64,000 nucleotides of DNA, taken from contig NZ_CP113783.1 of the NCBI RefSeq assembly GCF_029542205.1, forward strand, positions 3,773,001 through 3,837,000, read 5' to 3'. The position numbers and the translations under genes are program-made. Source of the DNA: Pseudoxanthomonas sp. SE1 (GTDB lineage Bacteria > Pseudomonadota > Gammaproteobacteria > Xanthomonadales > Xanthomonadaceae). Under the pieces are notes generated by a model. It was not told where the DNA came from and did no database searches. It was given only the letters and a program-made list of their open reading frames with translations. The first letter of the stretch is position 1. Every line of letters starts with the position of its first letter. Positions 1 through 9,061 of this stretch are shown piece after piece.

Positions 1-435
1 GAGCAGCTTCATACCCGTCGCGTTCTGGCGCTCTTTCGCCAAGGCAACCATGTGTTTCAGGTTCTTCTCGTACTCTCCGATGTCGTCCGCATCCGGCGCC
101 AGGTCGATGTCGTGGAAGCACCAGTACGGCACGCCCAGCTTGGTGAAGAACTCGAACGCGGCATCGACCTTGGCCTCGGCCGTGGCCATCGGTGTGCCGG
201 CCTCCCACGGGAAGTGGCGCGTGCCCGGGCCGAAGGGATCATGGCCGGCGTTGCAGAAGGTGTGCCAGTAGCAGACGGCGAAGCGCAGGTGCTCCTGCAT
301 GGTCTTGCCACCGACCTTCTTCTGCGCGTCGTAGACCTTGAACGCCAGCGGGTTGTCCGAGCCGCGGCCTTCGAAGGGAATGCGGCCGATGCCGGGGAAG
401 TATTCCTTGGCGCCGATGAAGGGCTGGGTGTTCAT
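1..435 (-). CDS. xylA: Xylose isomerase, N-terminal part (cut by window edge)
   Basis: Converts D-xylose to D-xylulose in the cytoplasm, the step before xylulokinase. The visible 145 residues start with [15 protein letters not shown] and contain the typical N-terminal stretch [12 protein letters not shown] followed by [10 protein letters not shown], where the family's first active-site His sits. The family is about 440 residues, so roughly two thirds of the gene lies outside the window. It is the last visible gene of the minus-strand xyloglucan block, 44 bp after xylB, and would use xylose freed by the alpha-xylosidase of the same block. Confidence 0.93.
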   Translation of the reverse strand, partial: MNTQPFIGAKEYFPGIGRIPFEGRGSDNPLAFKVYDAQKKVGGKTMQEHLRFAVCYWHTFCNAGHDPFGPGTRHFPWEAGTPMATAEAKVDAAFEFFTKLGVPYWCFHDIDLAPDADDIGEYEKNLKHMVALAKERQNATGMKLL

Positions 436-479
436 GCTGCGGTGATCCTGTGGTTGTGCGAGGTGTCGCGGGGGGGACG

Positions 480-1973
480 TCAGCCGCGTTGCAGCGGGGT
501 GACGGCATCGAGGTGCTGGAGGAAGCGGGTGTAGGCCGTCGCATAGGCCTGCGCGCGGGACGCATCGGGCGTGGCGGACAAGGCCGCATCGAAGGCGATG
601 TGCTCGTGCGTGATGTCGGCAATGGACGCGCCCTCGCCTTCTGCACGACCCAGCGCCCACAGCGCCTGCAGGGCCGCACCGAAGGCCGCACCCTCGGACT
701 GCACGGGCACCTCCACCGGCAGGCCGAACACATCGGCCACCATCTGCCGCCACGCCGCGCTGTTGCTGCCGCCGCCGGTCAGCACGATGCGATCGAAGCA
801 CATGCCCGCGCGCACGAAGGCATCGAAGCCGTACTTCAGGCTGTAGGTCGCCCCTTCCATCGCGGCGCGGTAGACGTGCGCGGCGGTCAGGTTGTTCGTG
901 TCCATCCCGGCCAGCACGCCCTTGCCCCGCGGCAGGTCCGGCGTGCGCTCACCGTTGAGGAAGGGCAGCATCACCAGCCCGTCCGCGCCGGGCGGCGTGG
1001 CATGCAGGTGCGCATCGCCCTCGCGCGTGCTGAAGCCGAAGGCCTTGGCCACCTGTTCGGTTGCCACCGTGCAGTTCATCGTGCAGATCAGCGGCAGCCA
1101 GCCGCCGGTGGAGGAGCAGAACGCGGCCCAGGCGCCATCGGGATCGACCACGGGCGTGTCCGAATAGGCGAACAGCGTGCCCGAGGTGCCCAGGCTCATC
1201 GCCAGCCGGCCCTCTTCCACGCAGCCGGTGCCGATGGCCGCCATCATGTTGTCGCCGCCCCCGACGGCGACCTTCGCCGTCGCCGGAAGGCCCAGTCGCG
1301 CGGCTGCGGTGGGATTGATGTCGAACAGCGCATCCGGGGCCGCGATCGGCGGCAGGCACTCAGCGAGATCGCGCTCCGCATCCGTCGCATGCAGCAGCTC
1401 GGCCGACCAGGTGCGCGTGCGGACATCGAGCCAGCCGGTGCCGGAGGCATCGCCGTACTCGCAGAAGCGCTGGCCGGTCAGCACGAAGTTGAGGTAGTCG
1501 TGCGGCAGCAGGATGGTCGCCAGCCGTGCGTAGGCATCGGGACGATGCGTCTTCGTCCACGGCAGCTTCGAGGCGGTGTAACCGGCCAGGATCGGATTGC
1601 CCGCAAGCGCAATCGTCGCTGTCGAACCGCCCACGGCATCCATGATCTGCGCGCACTCGGCGGTCGTGCTGGTGTCGCACCACAGTTTGGCCGGGGCCAG
1701 CACATTGCCTTCCGCATCGAGCGGCACGAAGCCGTGCTGCTGGCCCGATACCGACAACGCCACGATGCGCGCACGCACGGCCGGATCAATGCGATCGAAG
1801 CAGGCCTGCATCGCGGTCACCCAGTCGGCGGGGTGCTGCTCGCGGCTGCCGTCGTCGCCGCTCATCAAGTCGAGCGGCGCACTGGCCGTGGCCACGAGGG
1901 CGCGCGCGGCGGCGTCGTAGACCACCACCTTCAGGCTCTGCGTGCCTGCATCGATGCCGGCGACCAGGCTCAT
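480..1973 (-). CDS. xylB: Xylulokinase
   Basis: Phosphorylates D-xylulose with ATP to xylulose 5-phosphate for the pentose phosphate pathway. The 497-residue protein is normal for the FGGY carbohydrate kinases: it opens with the phosphate-binding loop [15 protein letters not shown], has SGQQHGFV near residue 80 and a C-terminal [14 protein letters not shown] nucleotide-binding segment. The ATG is preceded by AAGGAAATGGC as ribosome binding site. It begins only 13 bp after the GH95 stop, so it is cotranscribed with the xyloglucan hydrolases and completes xylose use with xylA. Confidence 0.95.
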   Translation of the reverse strand: MSLVAGIDAGTQSLKVVVYDAAARALVATASAPLDLMSGDDGSREQHPADWVTAMQACFDRIDPAVRARIVALSVSGQQHGFVPLDAEGNVLAPAKLWCDTSTTAECAQIMDAVGGSTATIALAGNPILAGYTASKLPWTKTHRPDAYARLATILLPHDYLNFVLTGQRFCEYGDASGTGWLDVRTRTWSAELLHATDAERDLAECLPPIAAPDALFDINPTAAARLGLPATAKVAVGGGDNMMAAIGTGCVEEGRLAMSLGTSGTLFAYSDTPVVDPDGAWAAFCSSTGGWLPLICTMNCTVATEQVAKAFGFSTREGDAHLHATPPGADGLVMLPFLNGERTPDLPRGKGVLAGMDTNNLTAAHVYRAAMEGATYSLKYGFDAFVRAGMCFDRIVLTGGGSNSAAWRQMVADVFGLPVEVPVQSEGAAFGAALQALWALGRAEGEGASIADITHEHIAFDAALSATPDASRAQAYATAYTRFLQHLDAVTPLQRG

Positions 1974-1986
1974 GCCATTTCCTTCT

Positions 1987-4392
1987 TCATGCGTTCACCA
2001 GCGCACCGTCGCGCAGTCGTGCCGTTGCGGAGGTGCCGGCGGCGAGTTCGAGATCGAGCGTGCGGCCCGCATGGACCAGCTGGTAGCGGCCGCCCTTGTC
2101 CGAGTGCAGCGTGGCGCGGGCCAAGCGTCCTGCTTTCCAGGCCAGGTCCAGCCGTGCGGCATTGCGCACGCGCACGCCTTCGAGTTCGCCTTCGCGCCAT
2201 GACGACGGCAGCGCAGGCAGCAGGAAGATCGATCCGCCCCAGCTCTGCACCAGCATCTCGACGATGCCGGCGGCGCCACCGAAGTTGCCGTCGATCTGGA
2301 ACGGCGGGTGCGCATCGAACAGATTCGGGTAGCTGCGCTGCGGCGACAGCAGCATGCGCAGGATCTTCAGGCTGTGCTCGCCGTCCCACAGGCGTGCCCA
2401 GAAATTCAACCGCCACGCGATGCCCCAGCCGGTGGCGTCGTCGCCGCGGATCTCCAGCGTGCGTTGCGCGGCACGGGAGAGCTCGGGCGTGTCGCGCCGG
2501 TTGATCTGCGCACTCGGGTGCAGGCCATACAGATGCGAGATGTGGCGGTGGTGGATCTCGGGCGCCTGCATGTCCCAGTCCTGCTGCCACTCCTGCAACT
2601 GCCCGGCCTTGCCGATCCGGTTGGGCGGCAGCTGCGCGCTCAGCGCGGCCAGGCGCGCGGCGAAATCGGCGTCCACGCCGAGCACGCGCGCCGCTTCGAT
2701 GCACTGGCCGAACAGGTCGCGCAGGATCTGCGCATCCATCGTCGGGCCGGCGCAGATCGCCGCGCCGAAAGGATGTTCGTTCTCCGGCGACAGCGACGGC
2801 ACGGTGACCTTGTGCCCGGTCTGCGGATCGTCCTGCAACGTATCGACGAAGAACTGCGCCGCGCCCTTGAACAACGGCCAGACCTGCTTCAGGTACTCCG
2901 GATCGCGTCCGTAGTCCCAGCGATCCCACAGCGCCTGCAGCAACCACGCCCCACCCGTCGGCCACAGCGCCCAGCGCGCGCCATCCGGCGGCGTGGCCGC
3001 ACGCCACAGGTCGGTGTTGTTGTGGAGCATCCAGCCGCCGGCGCCGTACATGTCGCGGGCGACATCGGCGCCGGTCTTCGCCAGCTCCTCCAGCATGCGC
3101 TGCAGCGGTTCGACGCATTCGCCCAGGCCGTTCGCCTCGGCGGGCCAGTAGTTCATCTCGGTGTTGATGTTGACCGTGTACTTGCTCTCCCACGGCGGAT
3201 CCATCAGGTCGTTCCAGATCCCCTGCAGGTTGGCGGGCTGGCTGCCGGGCCGCGAGCTGCAGATCAGCAGGTAGCGCCCATAGGCGTGGTACAGCGCCAC
3301 CAGCGCGGGATCGTCGCCCTGCGCGAACGCGGCGATGCGCTCATCGGTGGGCAGGTCGGCCGCGGCGGTACGGCCCAGGTCCAGCCGCACGCGATGGAAG
3401 AGCCGGCGGTGCTCGGCCAGATGGTCGGCCAGCACAGCATCGAAGCCCTTGTCCTTCACCCGCGCCAGCTGCGCGGCGGTGATCGCGTCGGGATCGCCGC
3501 TGACATCGTCGTATGCCACATAGTTGGTCGCCGCGACGATGCGCAGCTCCAGCTCGCGCACGCCGTCGAACACGATCTGGTCCTGCTCCACGCGCACCTG
3601 GCCTTCGCGATGCGTGACCTGCACACGGAAGGCGAAGCGCAGGCGGCCCTCGATCCCGTGCTTGCCGACGTTGCGCCCGCCGACCAGCCAGCTGTCATCG
3701 ACGACGCGCGTGGTGGTCGCGTGTTCGTTGCCGGTGCGGAGGCGGCCGATCATCGCGTCACCACCGTCGACGGCGTAGCGGACGACGATGCACTGGTCGA
3801 CCGGTGACACGAACACCTCGCGCCGATGCACGCCGGCACCCACGCGGAAGGTCGTGCGCGCGACGGCGGCGTCGAGGTCGAGTTCACGGCGGTAGTCCGC
3901 CACGCCGTCCAGGCGGTCGAACTGCAGCCACAGGTTACCCAGCGGCTGGTAGGCCATCTGCTTCACCGGGCGCGAGATCAGTGTCTCGTCGGCCAGCGCG
4001 GCGGCCTCCGCGTAGCGGCCGGCGAAGATGAGCGCGCGCACCCGCGGCAGGCCCTCGCGCGCTTTCGGATTGACCGCCGAATACGGCCCGCCCGCGTACA
4101 GCGTGTCTTCGTTGAGCTGCAGGCGCTCGTGCGCCACGCCACCAAACACCATCGCGCCCAGCCGGCCATTGCCCACCGGCAAGGCTTCCACCCAGACGCG
4201 CGCCGGCTGGCGATACCACAGGCGCAGGCCCTGCGCCGTGGTCGTGCCCGCCGGCAACGCAGCGGCATCCCACGGCAGTCCCGCCACCAGCGCACCGCCC
4301 GCCACGCCCTTGAACAGGGTACGGCGGCCGGGATCATGTGGCCGGGCATCGACGGCGACCGGCGACATGCCCGGACGCGGGGACTGCATCAT
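1987..4392 (-). CDS. GH95 alpha-L-fucosidase (1,2-fucosyl xyloglucan)
   Basis: Inverting alpha-1,2-L-fucosidase of family GH95, expected to remove the terminal fucose of xyloglucan side chains. At 801 residues it is of family length. Visible hallmarks are GNGRLGAMVFGG and QLNEDTLYAG near the N terminus, NINTEMNYWPAE (the two base-assisting Asn) around residue 407, SPENEH (general acid Glu) around 534 and QIDGNFGG (Asp) around 697. The N terminus has an RRTLFKGVAGG Tat-like motif before a hydrophobic stretch ending at about residue 45, so export in folded form is likely. GGGAGGGCTGG precedes the ATG. It sits between GH31 and xylB; no fucose catabolism genes are in the window, so the fate of fucose is unknown. 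Confidence 0.93.
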   Translation of the reverse strand: MMQSPRPGMSPVAVDARPHDPGRRTLFKGVAGGALVAGLPWDAAALPAGTTTAQGLRLWYRQPARVWVEALPVGNGRLGAMVFGGVAHERLQLNEDTLYAGGPYSAVNPKAREGLPRVRALIFAGRYAEAAALADETLISRPVKQMAYQPLGNLWLQFDRLDGVADYRRELDLDAAVARTTFRVGAGVHRREVFVSPVDQCIVVRYAVDGGDAMIGRLRTGNEHATTTRVVDDSWLVGGRNVGKHGIEGRLRFAFRVQVTHREGQVRVEQDQIVFDGVRELELRIVAATNYVAYDDVSGDPDAITAAQLARVKDKGFDAVLADHLAEHRRLFHRVRLDLGRTAAADLPTDERIAAFAQGDDPALVALYHAYGRYLLICSSRPGSQPANLQGIWNDLMDPPWESKYTVNINTEMNYWPAEANGLGECVEPLQRMLEELAKTGADVARDMYGAGGWMLHNNTDLWRAATPPDGARWALWPTGGAWLLQALWDRWDYGRDPEYLKQVWPLFKGAAQFFVDTLQDDPQTGHKVTVPSLSPENEHPFGAAICAGPTMDAQILRDLFGQCIEAARVLGVDADFAARLAALSAQLPPNRIGKAGQLQEWQQDWDMQAPEIHHRHISHLYGLHPSAQINRRDTPELSRAAQRTLEIRGDDATGWGIAWRLNFWARLWDGEHSLKILRMLLSPQRSYPNLFDAHPPFQIDGNFGGAAGIVEMLVQSWGGSIFLLPALPSSWREGELEGVRVRNAARLDLAWKAGRLARATLHSDKGGRYQLVHAGRTLDLELAAGTSATARLRDGALVNA

Positions 4393-4453
4393 CCAGCCCT
4401 CCCGGACAGGTGTTGTCTACCGGTTTCCATGGTGCCGCCCGACCACCCTGCTG

Positions 4454-7300
4454 TCATCGTGCAGTGCGGGGAAACCGCACGACCTGCGCCTTGCCGTCGT
4501 AACGCACGGTGACGTCTGCCGCCGGTTCCAGCGTGCCTGCATCGGCACGCGGACCATCGATGAAACGCACGCGCACTTCGCGCTGGGCAACCATGCCGGG
4601 GTAGCGACCTTCGCGTGCACCGATGCGCAGCTCGCCCGCCTTCTCGTCCCATGCCAGCGGGATGCGGCTGGACTCGCCGCGCTCGTAGCCGTAGCTGCGG
4701 CCGTTGTCCTCGTACAGCGAGAACGTGCCGTCGGCGCCGGTGTACACCTCGATGGTCAGCGGTGCATCCGGCTTCTCGTCCACGTACTGCTGCACCACCG
4801 TGCGCGGGATGATCGAACCCGCACGCACGAACAGCGGCATGCGCTGCAATGGCGCGGTGGCCTGGATGGTCTGGCCGCCGTCATGGCGCTTGCCGGTCTC
4901 GAAGTCGATCCAGCTCGTGCCCGCCGGCAGGTAGACCGGGCGCGTGGTCGCCTTGAACGTGGTGACCGGGGCGACCAGGAACGCCGGGCCGAACAGGTAC
5001 TGGTCGGCGATGTCGCGTACCTTGGGGTCTGACGGGAAGTCCATCGCCAGCGTGCGCAGCAGCGTGCCGTCCTGGTGCCAGGTGTCGCCGGCCAGCGTGT
5101 AGATGTACGGCAGCAGCGTGTAGCGCAGCTTCAGGTAGTGCACGAAGCTGTCGTAGTGCGGCGTGCCTTCCGGCGCGATCTCCCAGATCTCGCGGTACGG
5201 GAACTGGCCGTGCAGGCGGAAGATCGGCACGAACGCGCCATGCTGGAACCACCGCAGGCTCAGCTCGCGCCATTCGGCCAGGTGCGCAGGGTCCTTCGTC
5301 TCGTATCGCTTCTCCGGCGAGAAGCCGCCGATGTCGAAGCTGACGTTCGGTGCGCCCGCCATGGAGGCGTTCACCAGACCGGAGATCTGCTCGCGCAGGT
5401 CATCCCAGCGCGGCACGATGTCGCCGCTCCAGAACGCCGCACCGGCACGCTGCTGGCCTGCGAAGAACGCGCGCGACAGGATGAAGACGCGCTTGTCCGG
5501 ATCCTGCTCGCGCGAACCGCGGTAGACGCCTTCGGAATGCACCAGCGGATACGAGTTGAAGAACTCCACCGACGGGCCCAGCGAGGTCGGTGTGGTGCGC
5601 GCCTTGCGCTCGCCGACGTCGATGTTGCTGTGCAGGTCGGGCTCGCTGGCATCCAGCCACCACGCATCGAATCCTTTGGCGTTGAGCTTGCCGTTGACCT
5701 GGCGCCAGAAGATGTCCTGCGCTTCCTTCGAGTACGGGTCGTAGAACGAGTTCAGGTAGCCCTTGCCGATCCAGTCCAGCTCGCCCACTTCCACGTTGCG
5801 GTGGTACATGTGGCCGGCCGCGTCGAGTTCCTTGTAGTTCGCCGTGGTGGGATAGAACTTCGGCCAGACCGAAATCATGATCTGCGCATGCTGGTCGTGC
5901 ACGTGGTCGACCATGCCGTCCGGATCGGGGAAATTCTTCGTGTCGAAGTCGTGCGAACCCCAGGCGTCCTCCGGCCAGTACGACCAGTCGAGCACGATGG
6001 CGTCGATCGGCAGCTTGCGCTTGCGGTACTCGTCCAGCGCACCGGTCAGTTCGGCCTGGGTCTTGTAGCGCTCGCGGCTCTGCCAGAAGCCGTACGACCA
6101 TTTCGGCAGCAGCACGGCCTTGCCGGTCAGCGTGCGGTAGCCGGCCAGGACCTGGTCGGCGTTGTCGCCCGCGACCACGTAGTAGTCGATGGCCTGCGCG
6201 GCCTCGGACCAGATCGACAGGTCCTTCGCTTCGTCGGCAGGCAGCGGATCGCGATGCAGCAGCGCGATGTAGGCCGGCTCGATGCGGTCCCACACCAGCT
6301 TCACCTTGTGGCGCTGGCCGGCCTTCATCTCCAGCGCGAACTCGTGGTGCCACGGGTTCCAGTTCTGGCGCCAGCGGTCGATGACCAGCCTGCCGTCGAC
6401 ATACAGCTTGGCGTACTCGCTGTTGTAGACCGAGAACGTATGCCGGCCATCGGTGCGCGCCGCGATCTCGCCCTCCCACACCACGTCGCTGCGTCCGCCC
6501 TGCGCCATGTTCTTGCCGGCCGCCGGGAAGTTGGCGAGATCCTTGATGTACTGGTAGTTCACCTCGCTTTCGCGACGCTCCACCACCTGCTTGCCGTTGA
6601 CCGTGTAGCGCGCCGTCAGCGCACCCGGCTTGCCCTGGGCGTCGAACAGGTCGAGTGAAGCGCCCAGCGGCTGCAGGCCACGCGGATCGCCATAGCGGGT
6701 GATCGCGTTGCTGTCCCACAGGATGCCGTAGTGACGCGTGGACACCAGGTAGGGAATCGCCTTGTCGATGTTGTGCTGGAGCAGCTCGACATCGCGGCCC
6801 TTGAGGTTCATCCAGCCCTGCTGGTGCAGGCCCGTGCCGTAGAAGGCTTCGTCATCCGGCGATTCGAAGCGTTGGCGGATGCTGTAGTAGTCCTTTCCTT
6901 CGACCTTCGTCGGCGTGAAGGTGCGCGCATGCTCGGCCAGCAACGGCTTGCCCGCAGCGTCGAAGAAGCTGACCTGGCCCGTGCGGGCATCGACCTTCGC
7001 CGAAATGCCCTGCGTGCTGACCGTCACCTGCCCGCCGGCTTCGCCCACCTTCACCGCCGGCGGTGCGCCGGTCTTCGCCCGCATCAGGCTGGGCGTGCGC
7101 GCGAAGTCGCCGTCGGGGTCGGCCATCACGCGCAGGATGCCCGGCGCGACCGCTTCCACCTTCACGTCGGCGGCGGACGCGTCGACGGGACGCACGATCA
7201 CGCCGTGGTCGATCTTCTCGACAGCGTCGTTGCCCGCGGCGTTGGCGCCCGCTGCGGCCAGGACCAGCAGCGGCACCGTCAACGTCTTCAAGTAACCCAT
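4454..7300 (-). CDS. GH31 alpha-xylosidase with PA14 insert
   Basis: Retaining alpha-xylosidase that removes the non-reducing-end xylose from xyloglucan oligosaccharides. The 948-residue protein has an N-terminal signal peptide (LLVLAAAGANAAG), a PA14 domain inserted at about residues 220-380 (it includes VVWEGEIAARTDGRHTFSVY), then the GH31 barrel. The nucleophile is Asp550 in WWLDASEP and the acid/base Asp627 in FWSGD. The PA14 insert matches the architecture of Cellvibrio japonicus Xyl31A, which acts on xyloglucan oligosaccharides. The ATG follows GAGGAG at good spacing. Neighbouring GH35, GH95 and CE20 enzymes would uncover its substrate. A general alpha-glucosidase is possible but less fitting here. 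Confidence 0.92.
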   Translation of the reverse strand: MGYLKTLTVPLLVLAAAGANAAGNDAVEKIDHGVIVRPVDASAADVKVEAVAPGILRVMADPDGDFARTPSLMRAKTGAPPAVKVGEAGGQVTVSTQGISAKVDARTGQVSFFDAAGKPLLAEHARTFTPTKVEGKDYYSIRQRFESPDDEAFYGTGLHQQGWMNLKGRDVELLQHNIDKAIPYLVSTRHYGILWDSNAITRYGDPRGLQPLGASLDLFDAQGKPGALTARYTVNGKQVVERRESEVNYQYIKDLANFPAAGKNMAQGGRSDVVWEGEIAARTDGRHTFSVYNSEYAKLYVDGRLVIDRWRQNWNPWHHEFALEMKAGQRHKVKLVWDRIEPAYIALLHRDPLPADEAKDLSIWSEAAQAIDYYVVAGDNADQVLAGYRTLTGKAVLLPKWSYGFWQSRERYKTQAELTGALDEYRKRKLPIDAIVLDWSYWPEDAWGSHDFDTKNFPDPDGMVDHVHDQHAQIMISVWPKFYPTTANYKELDAAGHMYHRNVEVGELDWIGKGYLNSFYDPYSKEAQDIFWRQVNGKLNAKGFDAWWLDASEPDLHSNIDVGERKARTTPTSLGPSVEFFNSYPLVHSEGVYRGSREQDPDKRVFILSRAFFAGQQRAGAAFWSGDIVPRWDDLREQISGLVNASMAGAPNVSFDIGGFSPEKRYETKDPAHLAEWRELSLRWFQHGAFVPIFRLHGQFPYREIWEIAPEGTPHYDSFVHYLKLRYTLLPYIYTLAGDTWHQDGTLLRTLAMDFPSDPKVRDIADQYLFGPAFLVAPVTTFKATTRPVYLPAGTSWIDFETGKRHDGGQTIQATAPLQRMPLFVRAGSIIPRTVVQQYVDEKPDAPLTIEVYTGADGTFSLYEDNGRSYGYERGESSRIPLAWDEKAGELRIGAREGRYPGMVAQREVRVRFIDGPRADAGTLEPAADVTVRYDGKAQVVRFPRTAR

Positions 7301-7368
7301 CGCTTGCTCCTCGTGGGCGCCCGCGGGCGACCCGGTTCATGGACCGGCGGTACCGGCCCGTGGATCGT

Positions 7369-9045
7369 TCAGTAGGTCGCCAGCTTCACCCGCAGCAATT
7401 GCGGGACGCTGGAGAAGTTGAGGCCGTAGTCGGTCTGGTCGCCGTTCCAGCGACGGCGGAACACCCACTTGCCGTCGACATAGGTGCCTTCGTCGACGTA
7501 GTCGTAGATCTGCCGCGCAGCGAGCGCAGGATCGGCGGCATGGATGTTGATGCGCGCATGTGCGCCGGTGACCAGGAACTCGTCCGGCCCCAGCTGCACC
7601 ACCAGCGCGCGGCCGATGGGCTCGGGATTGCCGGGCGGCTCGCCCTGGAACCAGAACTGCGGCACGCCGTAGGTCACCACCATGTTCCAGCGGTCGTCGA
7701 TCTTCACCGTCTGCACGGCCTGCCCCGGCTGCTCGGCGGTGCCGCGCACCTTGCCCTCGAAGCTCGCCTGCGCGATGACCCGTGCCGCCGGTGCCACCAG
7801 GGCGTAGTTCAGCGCGAACGTGGCCAGCGTCTTCTCGTCCATGTGCTTGGCGCCGAGCGGCCAGTTGGAATAGCGCGAGTAGTCGATGCCGAACGGCGAC
7901 CAGCCGATGGCCTGCTCGCCCAGCGCGGAGAAGAAATAGCGCGCGTACTCCTCGCGGTTGCCGGTCTCGGAGACGAACAGCGGATTGTCCGCGCGCGCAT
8001 AGCGATCCAGCACCGTGGTGTAGTGCGTGTACTCCGGCATGTAGATGTCGGGCGTCAGCAGGTCGATGTGCGGCGCCGCGGCCTTGTACACATCCAGGAC
8101 GTTGTCGGTCGGGCCACCACTGGCGTACTGGCCCGGCTGACCGGGATTGAATGGTCCGCGCAGCGCGGCGTTGATGTACATCGGCAGCGGATAGACCGCC
8201 TTGCCCGCCTCGGCCACCTGGTCGATGTAGTGCGCGATATGCCAGGCATGGAAGAACTCGTCCGCATCCGTGCCGAACACCTCGCGCCATGTGCCCGGCG
8301 ACTTGCCCAGTTTCTTCAGCAGCGCGTCGGGCACCGGTCCTTCGAACACCTTCTGCGCCAGCGGCGAGAAATCGCGCACGCTGCCGTAGGTTCCGGGCTC
8401 GTTCTGCGGCTGCACCAGGATGACGGTGCGCTGCGGATCCGCGGCCTTCAGGTGCGTCATCAGCGCGACGAAGGCCTTGCGGTCGGCGTCCAGCGTGGCC
8501 TGTGCGTGCGGCGACAGCGAGTTCAGCGTGCGGCCATCGGCGGTGATCACCCGCGGGAAGCGGGCGTTGTCCAGCTTGACCCAGGCCGGCGCGTAGTTCG
8601 GCCCGTTGTTCTTCCAGGTAGCGAACCACAGCAGCACAAGCCGCACGTCCTTCTCGCGCGCCTGCTTGAGCAGCACATCGACGAAGGAGAAGTCGAACGT
8701 CCCCTCCTTCGCTTCGATCTGTTCCCACGCGACCGGCACCATCACCGTGTTCGGCTTGACCACATCGATGGCCGGCCACACCTCGTCCAGTGCCTGCGGC
8801 CAGTTGCTGGAGTTGTTGACCTGCGCGCCCAGGATCAGGAACGGGGCGCCATCGACCATCAGCGCATGCCGACCGTCCTTGCTGACGATCTGCGGGATGG
8901 GCGCCCCGCCGCTGCTCCGGCTGTCTGCGCCCGATGCGGCTTCGCCAGGCTTCGCCGCATCGTCGGGAGACCGGCATGCAGGGAGTGCGCAGATCGCGAC
9001 CAGAAGACCGCAGAGCGTGGACAGGCGAAGCAGGCGGGACATCAT
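7369..9045 (-). CDS. GH35 beta-galactosidase lipoprotein
   Basis: Beta-galactosidase of the GH35 type with a C-terminal DUF5597-like part, related to the Cellvibrio Bgl35A enzyme that trims galactose from xyloglucan. With the ATG at 9045 it has 558 residues; an in-frame GTG at 9054 is the alternative. The signal peptide ends in a lipobox (LPAC), so it should be a membrane-anchored lipoprotein. The acid/base is Glu216 in QPQNEPGTYG and the nucleophile Glu360 in FVSETGN. It lies 16 bp after the acetylesterase gene. Galactose released here would enter the galactose pathway encoded on the opposite strand at 17.8-22.2 kb. Confidence 0.9.
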   Translation of the reverse strand: MMSRLLRLSTLCGLLVAICALPACRSPDDAAKPGEAASGADSRSSGGAPIPQIVSKDGRHALMVDGAPFLILGAQVNNSSNWPQALDEVWPAIDVVKPNTVMVPVAWEQIEAKEGTFDFSFVDVLLKQAREKDVRLVLLWFATWKNNGPNYAPAWVKLDNARFPRVITADGRTLNSLSPHAQATLDADRKAFVALMTHLKAADPQRTVILVQPQNEPGTYGSVRDFSPLAQKVFEGPVPDALLKKLGKSPGTWREVFGTDADEFFHAWHIAHYIDQVAEAGKAVYPLPMYINAALRGPFNPGQPGQYASGGPTDNVLDVYKAAAPHIDLLTPDIYMPEYTHYTTVLDRYARADNPLFVSETGNREEYARYFFSALGEQAIGWSPFGIDYSRYSNWPLGAKHMDEKTLATFALNYALVAPAARVIAQASFEGKVRGTAEQPGQAVQTVKIDDRWNMVVTYGVPQFWFQGEPPGNPEPIGRALVVQLGPDEFLVTGAHARINIHAADPALAARQIYDYVDEGTYVDGKWVFRRRWNGDQTDYGLNFSSVPQLLRVKLATY

Positions 9046-9061
9046 CGGGAGCACTCCAGGG

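Noticed and set aside
450..2504. 684-codon plus-strand frame opposite xylB and GH95
   Set aside because: The translation is Arg/His/Gln-rich antisense of two well-identified genes, with no ribosome site.
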